Below are positions 17,636 through 24,532 of a stretch of DNA of 29,028 bases, piece after piece. Source of the DNA: an uncultured Clostridia bacterium (GTDB lineage: Bacteria; Bacillota; Clostridia; TANB77; CAG-508); assembly GCA_947631315.1 (NCBI GenBank), contig CANRLA010000005.1:1-29028 (forward strand), written 5' to 3'. The notes beneath the pieces were generated by a model, which did not search any database, was not told the DNA's origin, and saw only the letters and a program-made list of their open reading frames with translations. How positions within the stretch are numbered: the first letter of the stretch is position 1; each line of letters opens with the position of its first letter. Both the position numbers and the translations under genes were made by a program.

Positions 17636-18913
17636 ATGAAAAAATTTTTATCAAATTACAAATCAACGATAATTCTTTTAGTTGCTCTTATCGTTGGTGC
17701 ACTTGTAGGAATTATATTCCAAGAAAAAGCAACTGTTTTAAAACCACTAGGAGACATCTTTGTTAATTTCTTATTAGTCGTAATTGTCCCACTTATTTTT
17801 TTAAATATTACAACTGCAATTGCCAAAATGCAGAGTCCAAAGAGATTTGGAAAAATAATAGTTACAATTTTTGTAGTGTTTATTATAACCTCATTAATTG
17901 CACTATTGATAGGATTTTTAAGTACATCGTTTGTTAAATTAGTTGATACAGACGATGGAGAAACAATTAAAGCTTCTTTAGAGGAAGGAGAAGAAGCTGA
18001 AGAAGAAGATTTAAATATTTTAGAGAGAACAGTACAATTATTGACAGTTGATGACTTTCAAAAATTGTTGTCAAGAGATAATATAATAGCTATACTAGTA
18101 TTTTCAATAATATGTGGATTAGCAACTAAAATGTCAGGAGAAAAAGGAAAACCATTCTTAGATTTTCTAAACTCTGCAAATGAAGTTGTTCAAAATATAA
18201 TAAAAATAGTAATGTACTATGCACCAATTGGGCTCGGTTGCTACTTCGCAGCATTAGTAGGAAGTTTTGGAGCATCAATTGCATTGGGCTATTTGAAAAC
18301 ATTTATAATTTATACTGTTGTAGCAGTATTATTCTACTTTATAATGTATACACTATATAGTTTCATAGCAGGAGGAAAGAAAGGAGTAGTAGCATTTTGG
18401 AAAAATGCACTTCCACCAACATTTACATCTTTAGCTACATGTTCAAGTGCAGCATCAATACCAGTAAATGTTGAATCTGCTAAAAAGATAGGTGTACCAA
18501 ATGATATAGCAGAAACTACAATACCGATGGGAACGAGTTTTCACAAAGATGGTTCTGTAATAGGTTCAGTATTTAAAATAATGTTTTTAGTGTGCTTATT
18601 TGGAACAACAATAAATACTCCAGGAGCCATTGCTCAAGTTTTAGGAGTAGCACTTTTAGCAAACTTGCTAATTACAGGAGTTCCAATAGGTGGTGGTACA
18701 ATATCAGAAATGTTAATAATAACAATGATGGGGTTCCCAGTAGCATCACTTCCAATACTTACAATGGTTGCTACAATTATAGATCCAGCAGCTACAATGC
18801 TTAATGTTGTTGGAGATACGGTATCTGCCATGATGGTAACAAGAATAGTAGATGGAAAACATTGGTTAGAAAAGAAATCTAAGAATAAAGAAAAAGAAAA
18901 GATAGAAGCATAA
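17636..18913 (+). CDS. Dicarboxylate/amino-acid:cation symporter (DAACS family)
   Basis: This membrane carrier imports an acidic amino acid or dicarboxylate together with Na+ or H+. The 425 residues have the family's eight-helix pattern and its two re-entrant loops. The serine-rich loop reads SLATCSSAASIPVNVE near residues 263-278. The IPMGTSFHKDGS segment near 298-309 and PIGGGTISEM near 350 follow. An acidic insert, EEGEEAEEEDLN near residues 117-128, faces one side. AAGAGGTAGTAGT precedes the ATG. Substrate cannot be told from this. GltP/GltT-like glutamate or DctA-like dicarboxylate use are both possible. It has its own promoter and lies between the Cys-rich gene and gatD. Confidence 0.9.
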   Translation: MKKFLSNYKSTIILLVALIVGALVGIIFQEKATVLKPLGDIFVNFLLVVIVPLIFLNITTAIAKMQSPKRFGKIIVTIFVVFIITSLIALLIGFLSTSFVKLVDTDDGETIKASLEEGEEAEEEDLNILERTVQLLTVDDFQKLLSRDNIIAILVFSIICGLATKMSGEKGKPFLDFLNSANEVVQNIIKIVMYYAPIGLGCYFAALVGSFGASIALGYLKTFIIYTVVAVLFYFIMYTLYSFIAGGKKGVVAFWKNALPPTFTSLATCSSAASIPVNVESAKKIGVPNDIAETTIPMGTSFHKDGSVIGSVFKIMFLVCLFGTTINTPGAIAQVLGVALLANLLITGVPIGGGTISEMLIITMMGFPVASLPILTMVATIIDPAATMLNVVGDTVSAMMVTRIVDGKHWLEKKSKNKEKEKIEA

Positions 18914-19031
18914 TGTGGGAAATAATAATTTAATAATTAATAGAAAATAAAATTTAAAATAGAAAAAATTTTTAAAATTAAAAAATGAGTAATAATATAA
19001 TAGAAAAAATAATTTATAATAGAGAGGCAAG

Positions 19032-19799
19032 ATGAAAATGCAAGAGATAAAATTATTATACTTATATCCTGATATGATGGAGTTATATGGAGATTTTGGA
19101 AATATACAAGTTTTAAAATATAGATGTAATCAAAGAAATATAAAACTTACAGTTGATGAATATATTTTAGGAGATAATCCACCGGATTTCAAAAACTATG
19201 ATATAGTATTTGCAGGTGGTGGAGCCGATAACGAACAAACTATATTATCAGAAGACTTAATAAAATACAAAAAAGACATAAAAGAGGCGGTAGAATCAGG
19301 AACATTCTTTTTACTAATTTGTGGGGCATACCAATTGTTTGGTAAATATTATAAGGGAGTAGAAGGAAATATAATACCTGGACTTGAAGTTTTTGATTAT
19401 TACACAGAAGCACAGCCTGATAGAAACAAAAGGTGTATTGGAAATATAGTAACAAAAGTTACTATAGATGGAATGGAAACAGAAGTAATAGGATTTGAAA
19501 ATCATGGAGGGCAGACTTTAGGTGTAGATACTCCATTTGGAAAAGTCATAGTTGGGAATGGAAATAAATTTGAAGATAAGGAAGAAGGATTTTTTAGAAA
19601 AAATGTAATTGCTACATATTTGCATGGACCATTACTTTCAAAAAATCCAAAAATTGCCGATTATATTATAAAATATTGTTTAGAAAGAAAAATAAACAAA
19701 TACGATAAAAATAGTGGTAAAATTGAGTTAGAAAAATTGGATGATACATTTGAAGAAAAATGTAGAAAACAACTTTTAGATAAATTTATAAAAAAATAA
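19032..19799 (+). CDS. gatD: Lipid II isoglutaminyl synthase, glutamine amidotransferase subunit GatD
   Basis: GatD hydrolyses glutamine and passes ammonia to MurT, which amidates lipid II. The 255 residues form a class I (CobB/CobQ-like) amidotransferase: LYPDMMELYGDFGNIQVLK near the N-terminus, FAGGGADNEQ near residue 60, the nucleophile in LLICGAYQLFGKYY near residue 95, NHGGQT near 157, and the catalytic His in YLHGPLL near 197. GAGAGG precedes the ATG, and a second ATG two codons later is also possible. murT lies 8.7 kb upstream. A terminator follows immediately, and a degraded copy of this gene's tail lies at 20608. Confidence 0.92.
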   Translation: MKMQEIKLLYLYPDMMELYGDFGNIQVLKYRCNQRNIKLTVDEYILGDNPPDFKNYDIVFAGGGADNEQTILSEDLIKYKKDIKEAVESGTFFLLICGAYQLFGKYYKGVEGNIIPGLEVFDYYTEAQPDRNKRCIGNIVTKVTIDGMETEVIGFENHGGQTLGVDTPFGKVIVGNGNKFEDKEEGFFRKNVIATYLHGPLLSKNPKIADYIIKYCLERKINKYDKNSGKIELEKLDDTFEEKCRKQLLDKFIKK

Positions 19800-19813
19800 T
19801 TTAATATTTATAT

Positions 19814-19847
19814 AAAAACAGGTAGTATTTCGGTACTATCTGTTTTT
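19814..19847 (+). terminator. Intrinsic terminator after gatD, copy 1
   Basis: AAAAACAGGTAGTA (19814-19827) pairs with TACTATCTGTTTTT (19834-19847), with one G-T pair and a TTTCGG loop. A near-identical hairpin recurs at 20659-20690. Confidence 0.92.
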
Positions 19848-19875
19848 GCAGGTACTTAAATGCTAGTAACAAAAA

Positions 19876-19895
19876 TATTTATTCATAACTTCCAA
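19876..19895 (+). repeat. 20-bp direct repeat, copy 1
   Basis: TATTTATTCATAACTTCCAA recurs exactly at 20771-20790. With the duplicated gatD tail and terminator it frames the DUF4160 module. Confidence 0.8.
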
Positions 19896-20014
19896 GATGA
19901 CACTCATTTGAAAATATAACATTTTTGTCAAGTAAAAAAGTAAATTCAATTTTGTAAAGTAATATAACATTTTTTATACTTTAATTTAAAAGTATAGTAA
20001 TTTTTAATAAATTA

Positions 20015-20023
20015 TGGTATACT
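20015..20023 (+). promoter_or_regulatory. Extended -10 promoter for the DUF4160 module
   Basis: TGGTATACT fits a TG-extended -10 element 14 bases before the AAGGAG ribosome binding site. No good -35 box is visible at the matching distance. Confidence 0.45.
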
Positions 20024-20052
20024 AAAAACATAAGTTAAGGAGAGTGATTAAA

Positions 20053-20328
20053 ATGATGCATACATTATGCAAATATGAAGATGAAACAGAATTGGTTATT
20101 TCAGATATTATTACTAGAGATAATGGTGAAGAGGTAATAAAAGTTGTTTTTGAAAGACCAACAGAACACGGATTTGATACATTAATATTTGAATTGCCAA
20201 GCTATAAAATAGTAGAACAAGATGGAAAGTATACAGAAAAAGAAATAGATTTATTTAAAAAAGTAGTAGAACAAGGAGCAGCACATTTTTATGAAATTGC
20301 GAGAGAAGGAGGACTTGAAAGTGCCTAA
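20053..20328 (+). CDS. Small acidic protein paired with a DUF4160 gene
   Basis: I do not recognise this 91-residue acidic protein as a named family. It starts MMHTLCKYED, alternates beta-prone stretches such as LVISDIITRD, VIKVVFERPTEHGF and TLIFELPSYK, and ends in a helix (EIDLFKKVVEQGAAHFYEIA). ATG 20053 is chosen because AAGGAG (20037-20042) is 10 bases away, whereas a GTG at 20044 is only one base from it. It overlaps the DUF4160 gene by eight bases, so the two are translationally coupled. DUF4160 proteins commonly pair with a small partner (often DUF2442) in toxin-antitoxin-like loci, which suggests an antitoxin-type role, but this protein does not look like DUF2442. Confidence 0.7.
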   Translation: MMHTLCKYEDETELVISDIITRDNGEEVIKVVFERPTEHGFDTLIFELPSYKIVEQDGKYTEKEIDLFKKVVEQGAAHFYEIAREGGLESA

Positions 20329-20600
20329 TATATTTGAAACAATGCGGATATAGTGTATACTTTTGGTCTAATGAAAATAATGAACCAATTCATATACACA
20401 TATCAAAAGGAAAACCAATTGGAAATTCTACAAAAGTATGGCTTACAAAAGCAGGAGGAAGTATAATTGCTAATAATAAAAGTAATATACCTATAAATGA
20501 TTTAAAGAAAATACAAAAGCTAATCAATGATAATTATTTTTTTATTTTAGCAAAATGGAAAGAGTATTTTGAAGGTCAAGAAATTAAATTCTATTGCTAA
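20321..20600 (+). CDS. DUF4160 protein, +1 frameshift at CGG near its start
   Basis: DUF4160 is a small domain of unknown biochemistry found in toxin-antitoxin-like pairs. The core YFWSNENNEPIHIHISKGKP is clear. A TTG at 20334 in the downstream frame has no proper ribosome binding site. GTG at 20321 has AGGAGG at 20307-20312, eight bases away, and begins MPNIFETM, the expected family N-terminus. That frame reaches CGG at 20345 and stops two codons later (CGG-ATA-TAG). Skipping the C joins MPNIFETM to GYSVYFWSNE and gives 92 residues. The unshifted product would be a useless 10-residue peptide, so the gene can work only if CGG shifts efficiently. Confidence 0.8.
20345..20347 (+). other. CGG +1 frameshift site in the DUF4160 gene
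   Basis: The zero-frame CGG is codon 9 from the GTG with the strong ribosome binding site, preceded by ATG and followed by A. Skipping C gives GGA and the family core. An ATG-decoding tRNA could not re-pair at TGC, which argues against P-site slippage. Confidence 0.8.
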
Positions 20601-20607
20601 TATTCCA

Positions 20608-20661
20608 ATGTAGTTGCTACATATTTGTACGAACCATTACTTTTAGATAAATTCATAAAAA
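20608..20661 (+). pseudogene. Remnant of the gatD 3' end
   Basis: Bases 20608-20644 match gatD 19603-19638 with a few changes. The match then jumps to the last codons of gatD (CTTTTAGATAAATT). The roughly 135-base internal deletion joins at a shared CTTT, a microhomology scar. It still reads VATYLYEP...DKFIK in frame. Confidence 0.8.
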
Positions 20662-20690
20662 ACAGGTAGTATTTCGGTACTACCTGTTTT
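20659..20690 (+). terminator. Intrinsic terminator, copy 2 of the gatD terminator
   Basis: AAAACAGGTAGTA (20659-20671) pairs perfectly with TACTACCTGTTTT (20678-20690) over the same TTTCGG loop as copy 1. It now ends the DUF4160 transcript. Confidence 0.92.
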
Positions 20691-20770
20691 GACTATGTAT
20701 CTCTTTTTTGCCTAAAGGAAATTTTTTGTTTTATAATAATTACCATAATTTATCAATGTAAAATTAAACA

Positions 20771-20790
20771 TATTTATTCATAACTTCCAA
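20771..20790 (+). repeat. 20-bp direct repeat, copy 2
   Basis: It is identical to 19876-19895 and marks the right edge of the duplicated region around the DUF4160 module. Confidence 0.8.
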
Positions 20791-20835
20791 TAATCTTAAT
20801 ATAATTAAAAAGAAAATAATAGGGGGAAATTATTT

Positions 20836-21693
20836 ATGGGTTTTCATGGTTTAAATTTTGATTGCATTAGAAAATGGTGTATGAATAAAATCATAAATGT
20901 ATTGGTAGTGGTAGCATTTTTAATATTTGTAATAATTATTATTTTTGCAGCTAGTATTGGAAGCAATAGTCCAAGTATAATTGCAAGTACTAGTAGTGTA
21001 CTTAGCACAAAAAAAATAGGGTGGGGTATAAAAAGGTCAGATAACCATGAACAACCTGATTTAGGACAGGAAAATAAAAAGATAATTGATGAATTTGACG
21101 GGTATGCAATGGGAAATAAAGATAAACCTTACATTTATTTGACATTTGATGTTGGGTATGAAGGAGGATATACTTCAAAAATCTTAGATGTCTTAAAGGA
21201 AAATAATGTTCAGGGTCTATTTTTTATAACAGGTCAATTTGTTAAAACAAGTGAGGATATAGTAAGAAGGATGATAGATGAAGGTCATATAATTGGAAAT
21301 CACACATCAAAGCATAAAACAATGCCTGATATATCAAATGAAGAAATAAATGAAGATGTAATGAGCCTGCATAAGCAAGTTTTTGAAAAGTTTAATTATG
21401 AAATGAAGTATATAAGGCCTCCTAAAGGAGAATATAGTGAAAAATCTATAGCATATACAAATAGCTTAGGATATAAGACTGTAATGTGGTCATTTGCTTA
21501 TGATGATTGGGATAATGATAAGCAAGGAAGAGAAGAATATGGAAAAAAGAAGATTTTAGATAACCTTCATAATGGAGAAATAATGCTACTTCATGCAACT
21601 TCAAAGGATAATAGTAATATATTAGATGAAGTGATAAAAGAAACTAAAAAAATGGGATATGAATTCAAGTCAATAGACGAGTTTGAAAGATAA
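20836..21693 (+). CDS. PdaA-like polysaccharide (peptidoglycan) deacetylase
   Basis: This is a carbohydrate esterase 4 family enzyme that removes acetyl groups from cell-wall sugars outside the membrane. The PdaA subgroup prepares N-acetylmuramic acid for the muramic-lactam of spore cortex. The 285 residues begin with an anchor helix at about 19-41. The NodB domain shows LTFDVGYEGGYTSK near 97-110, the zinc-binding HTSKHKTMPD near 156, and RPPKGEYSE near 195. A late LLHAT motif lies near 253. TFD-x-GYE-x-GYT is the PdaA style. GGGGGAAA precedes the ATG. The next gene, yqfC, is also sporulation-linked, which supports a cortex role, though vegetative wall modification is possible. Confidence 0.85.
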   Translation: MGFHGLNFDCIRKWCMNKIINVLVVVAFLIFVIIIIFAASIGSNSPSIIASTSSVLSTKKIGWGIKRSDNHEQPDLGQENKKIIDEFDGYAMGNKDKPYIYLTFDVGYEGGYTSKILDVLKENNVQGLFFITGQFVKTSEDIVRRMIDEGHIIGNHTSKHKTMPDISNEEINEDVMSLHKQVFEKFNYEMKYIRPPKGEYSEKSIAYTNSLGYKTVMWSFAYDDWDNDKQGREEYGKKKILDNLHNGEIMLLHATSKDNSNILDEVIKETKKMGYEFKSIDEFER

Positions 21694-21801
21694 ATGCGTA
21701 ATCAAATGTGCAGAAAAATAAGATAATATTAAAAGAAAAACAAAAATATAAAAATAAGAAAAAGTATAAAAATAATAGACAATAGAGGAAGGAAATAAGT
21801 A

Positions 21802-22071
21802 ATGAGTAAGTTTGATAAAATTTTTGGAATTCCAGAAGAAGTTTCAGGAGATGTGCCAAAAGTTACCATACTAGGATTTGATAAAATGCTCATAGAAAAC
21901 TACAAATGTATATTAGAATATCAAGATTTTTTTATTAGAATAAAAATGACAACAGGACTTATTAATATAAATGGTTTTAACCTTTTAATGAATGAAATGA
22001 CAAAAGATGATTTAATAATAACAGGACAAATAGAAAGTGTAGATTTTGAGAAAAATGAGTTAAATGGATAA
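21802..22071 (+). CDS. yqfC: YabP/YqfC-family sporulation protein
   Basis: The 89-residue protein matches the YqfC pattern: PKVTILGFDKMLIENYKCIL, then repeated short beta strands (FFIRIKMTTGLININGFNLL), and the closing IITGQIESVDFE. YqfC is a sigma-E-controlled protein of endospore formers with no known biochemical activity. AGAGGAAGGAAATAAG precedes the ATG. In Bacillus it is followed by yqfD, but here a terminator follows, so the partner is absent or elsewhere. It is 108 bases after the PdaA-like gene and possibly in the same transcript. It is one of the best pointers that the host can, or once could, sporulate. Confidence 0.82.
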   Translation: MSKFDKIFGIPEEVSGDVPKVTILGFDKMLIENYKCILEYQDFFIRIKMTTGLININGFNLLMNEMTKDDLIITGQIESVDFEKNELNG

Positions 22072-22122
22072 TATTTGATGTTAACATAAATTAAAATGAA
22101 AGAAAATATACAAATTAGATAT

Positions 22123-22163
22123 AAAAGTAACAATTTGCGTGTTAATAGTGGATTGTTATTTTT
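22123..22163 (+). terminator. Intrinsic terminator after yqfC
   Basis: TAACAAT (22128-22134) pairs with ATTGTTA (22152-22158), extended by A-T pairs, and a T run follows. The rest of 22072-22368 is AT-rich DNA with nothing else I can name. Confidence 0.65.
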
Positions 22164-22368
22164 CGTTAAGTAAGAAAATAAATAAATTTGGAAAGCAAAT
22201 GAAGATGGCTATTTTAATGATTTATAGCTAAAAACTATTGAAAACTTTATTTATTTAATATAAAATGATTATGATAAAAATATAAGGAAATAATAAATAT
22301 AATATTTCCAAAGAAAGGAGTTTTGTATAGTATCATTGTCTATAATGATTAATATACAAGGATTTTTT

Positions 22369-23559
22369 ATGAATAAAAAAACTGTAAGAGATTTAGATGT
22401 TAGTGGAAAGAAAGTATTAGTAAGATGCGACTTTAATGTTCCACTAGATGAAAATAAAAATATAACAGATAAAACAAGGATAGTAGCAGCATTACCAACT
22501 ATAAAATACTTATTAGATCATAATGCTAAGGTAATTTTATGTTCACATTTAGGAAGACCTAAAGGAGAATTTAACATGGAATATTCTCTTAAACCAGTAG
22601 CAGAAGAACTATCAAAACAATTAGGAATAGATGTAAAATTAGCAAGTGATGTTACAGGAGAAAGTGCCAAAGAATTAGCACAAAATATAAAAGAAGGAGA
22701 AGCAATCTTACTTGAAAATGTTAGATTTGATGCTAGAGAAGAAAAAAATGATGATTCACTAAGCCAAGAATTAGCATCTTTAGCTGAAGTATATGTAAAT
22801 GATGCATTTGGAACTTGCCATAGAGCTCATTCTTCAACAGCAGGTGTTGCTAAATTTTTACCATCAGCATGCGGATTTTTAATTGAAAAAGAATTACAGA
22901 ATTTAGGAGATGCTCTAAACAACCCAAGAAGACCATTTGTTGCAATATTAGGAGGAAAAAAAGTTTCTGATAAAATAGGAGTAATTGATAATCTATTAGA
23001 AAAAGTTGACACACTTCTTATAGGTGGAGGAATGACATATACATTTATGAAGGCACAAGGCTATAATGTAGGAAATTCAATTTGCGAATTAGATAAATTA
23101 GATTTAGCATTAAGCCTACTAGAAAAAGCAAAACAAAAAGGTGTAAAAATGCTTTTACCTGTTGACAATAAAGTAGGAAAAGATTTTTCTAATGAAACAG
23201 AAACAATGATAGTAAAATCAACAGAGATACCTGATGGATGGCAAGGCTTTGATATAGGTCCTGAAACAATTAAAATATATGAAGAAGAACTAAAAAATGC
23301 CAAAACTGTGTTATGGAATGGACCTATTGGAGTTTTTGAATTTGACAATTTTGCTATAGGAACAAACGAGATTGCAAATACTTTAGCTAATTTAGAAGAC
23401 TGCACAACAATAATTGGAGGCGGAGACTCAGCAGCAGCAGTAACAAAAATTGGTTTAGCAGATAAAATGACACATATATCAACAGGTGGAGGAGCTTCAC
23501 TTGAATTTATTGAAGGAAAAGCACTTCCAGGAATAGAATGTATAGAAAACAAAATCTAA
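22369..23559 (+). CDS. pgk: Phosphoglycerate kinase
   Basis: Pgk converts 1,3-bisphosphoglycerate and ADP to 3-phosphoglycerate and ATP in glycolysis. From ATG 22369 it is 396 residues, the normal length, and begins MNKKTVRDLDVSGKKVLVRC as the family does. Other marks are RCDFNVPLDE, LCSHLGRPKG, the NDAFGTCHRAHSS segment, and the ATP-site GGGDSAAAV near the end. The frame is open further upstream to a TTG at 22336, but AAGGA before 22369 and homology favour the later start. A second strong site, AAGAAAGGAG at 22311-22320, has no start codon at the right distance. The gene leads a pgk-tpiA-gpmI glycolysis run. Confidence 0.95.
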   Translation: MNKKTVRDLDVSGKKVLVRCDFNVPLDENKNITDKTRIVAALPTIKYLLDHNAKVILCSHLGRPKGEFNMEYSLKPVAEELSKQLGIDVKLASDVTGESAKELAQNIKEGEAILLENVRFDAREEKNDDSLSQELASLAEVYVNDAFGTCHRAHSSTAGVAKFLPSACGFLIEKELQNLGDALNNPRRPFVAILGGKKVSDKIGVIDNLLEKVDTLLIGGGMTYTFMKAQGYNVGNSICELDKLDLALSLLEKAKQKGVKMLLPVDNKVGKDFSNETETMIVKSTEIPDGWQGFDIGPETIKIYEEELKNAKTVLWNGPIGVFEFDNFAIGTNEIANTLANLEDCTTIIGGGDSAAAVTKIGLADKMTHISTGGGASLEFIEGKALPGIECIENKI

Positions 23560-23710
23560 TAAAATATCGAAAAAATATAAAATGATATTAAAATATAGAG
23601 AAAAATAATGACATTATAATATAGAAAATTTAGACTTTATTTTACACTTAAATATTAATATCTATTTAAGACAAGATTTAAGACAAGATTTTATAGAAAG
23701 AGGAAATTAA

Positions 23711-24451
23711 ATGAGAAGAAAAGTAATTGCAGGTAACTGGAAAATGAATATGCTACCAAATGAAGCAATAGATTTTGTAAATAATCTAGCACCACTTGTA
23801 AAAAATTCAGAAAATGAAGTTATAATATGTGTACCATTTACAGATTTATTCTATACGTTGCTAACAGTGCAAGAAACAAATATACATGTAGGAGCACAAA
23901 ATATGCATTGGGAGGAAAAAGGAGCATACACAGGCGAAGTTTCAGCAGAAATGTTAAAATCAATTAATGTTGAATATGTTATAATTGGACATTCAGAAAG
24001 AAGACAATATTTCAATGAAACAGATGAAACAGTTAACTTAAAGGTAAAATCAGCATTAAAACATGGTTTGAAACCAATTATTTGTGTTGGTGAAACTTTA
24101 GAGCAAAAAGAACAAGGAAAAACTTTGGAGGTAATAACATCTCAAATATCAAGGGCTCTACAAGATTTGACATTAGATGATATAAGTAATATAATAGTTG
24201 CCTATGAGCCAATTTGGGCTATTGGAACTGGCAAAACTGCAAGTTCTGATGATGCAAATGAAAGCATAAAAGCGATAAGAAATCAAATAGAAAAAGAATT
24301 TGGAACAAATGATGTAACTATACTTTATGGTGGAAGTGTAAATGCAGAAAATGCCAAAGAACTATTTACAATGTCAGATATTGACGGAGGACTAGTTGGA
24401 GGAGCAAGTTTAAATGCAGAAAAATTTAGCAAAATAGTAAATTTTGAATAA
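23711..24451 (+). CDS. tpiA: Triosephosphate isomerase
   Basis: TpiA interconverts glyceraldehyde-3-phosphate and dihydroxyacetone phosphate. All 246 residues align with the TIM-barrel family: NWKMN with the catalytic Lys near residue 12, IIGHSERR with the catalytic His near 95, AYEPIWAIGTGK with the catalytic Glu near 165, and the phosphate-binding LYGGSVNAEN and GGLVGGASL. AGAAAGAGGAAA precedes the ATG. The 151-base gap after pgk includes a perfect 12-bp tandem repeat (23665-23688), and no terminator separates the two. Confidence 0.97.
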   Translation: MRRKVIAGNWKMNMLPNEAIDFVNNLAPLVKNSENEVIICVPFTDLFYTLLTVQETNIHVGAQNMHWEEKGAYTGEVSAEMLKSINVEYVIIGHSERRQYFNETDETVNLKVKSALKHGLKPIICVGETLEQKEQGKTLEVITSQISRALQDLTLDDISNIIVAYEPIWAIGTGKTASSDDANESIKAIRNQIEKEFGTNDVTILYGGSVNAENAKELFTMSDIDGGLVGGASLNAEKFSKIVNFE

Positions 24452-24532
24452 ATTAATTTAAGGCACAAAAAACTAGAATTTAAGTTACATTCTTATGAGG
24501 AACGAAAAAGAAAGGAAGAAAAAATAAAATTT

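Noticed and set aside
5844..20347. Assembly or sequencing errors as the cause of the six frame changes
   Set aside because: The extra base is a C before GG in varied contexts, not in homopolymer runs, and coincides with all in-frame CGG codons. Random errors would not do this. Raw reads would settle it.
5844..20347. CGG simply reassigned to another amino acid
   Set aside because: Reading CGG as any single residue leaves every one of the six genes out of frame, so a one-base change of frame is required.
23061..23552. 163-codon open frame on the minus strand inside pgk, and similar antisense frames elsewhere
   Set aside because: It lies wholly inside a well-supported gene, has no domain that I recognise, and is of the kind expected from AT-rich codon use.
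23665..23688. 12-bp perfect tandem repeat before tpiA
   Set aside because: It is a single duplication in AT-rich spacer DNA with no further copies, most likely replication slippage.
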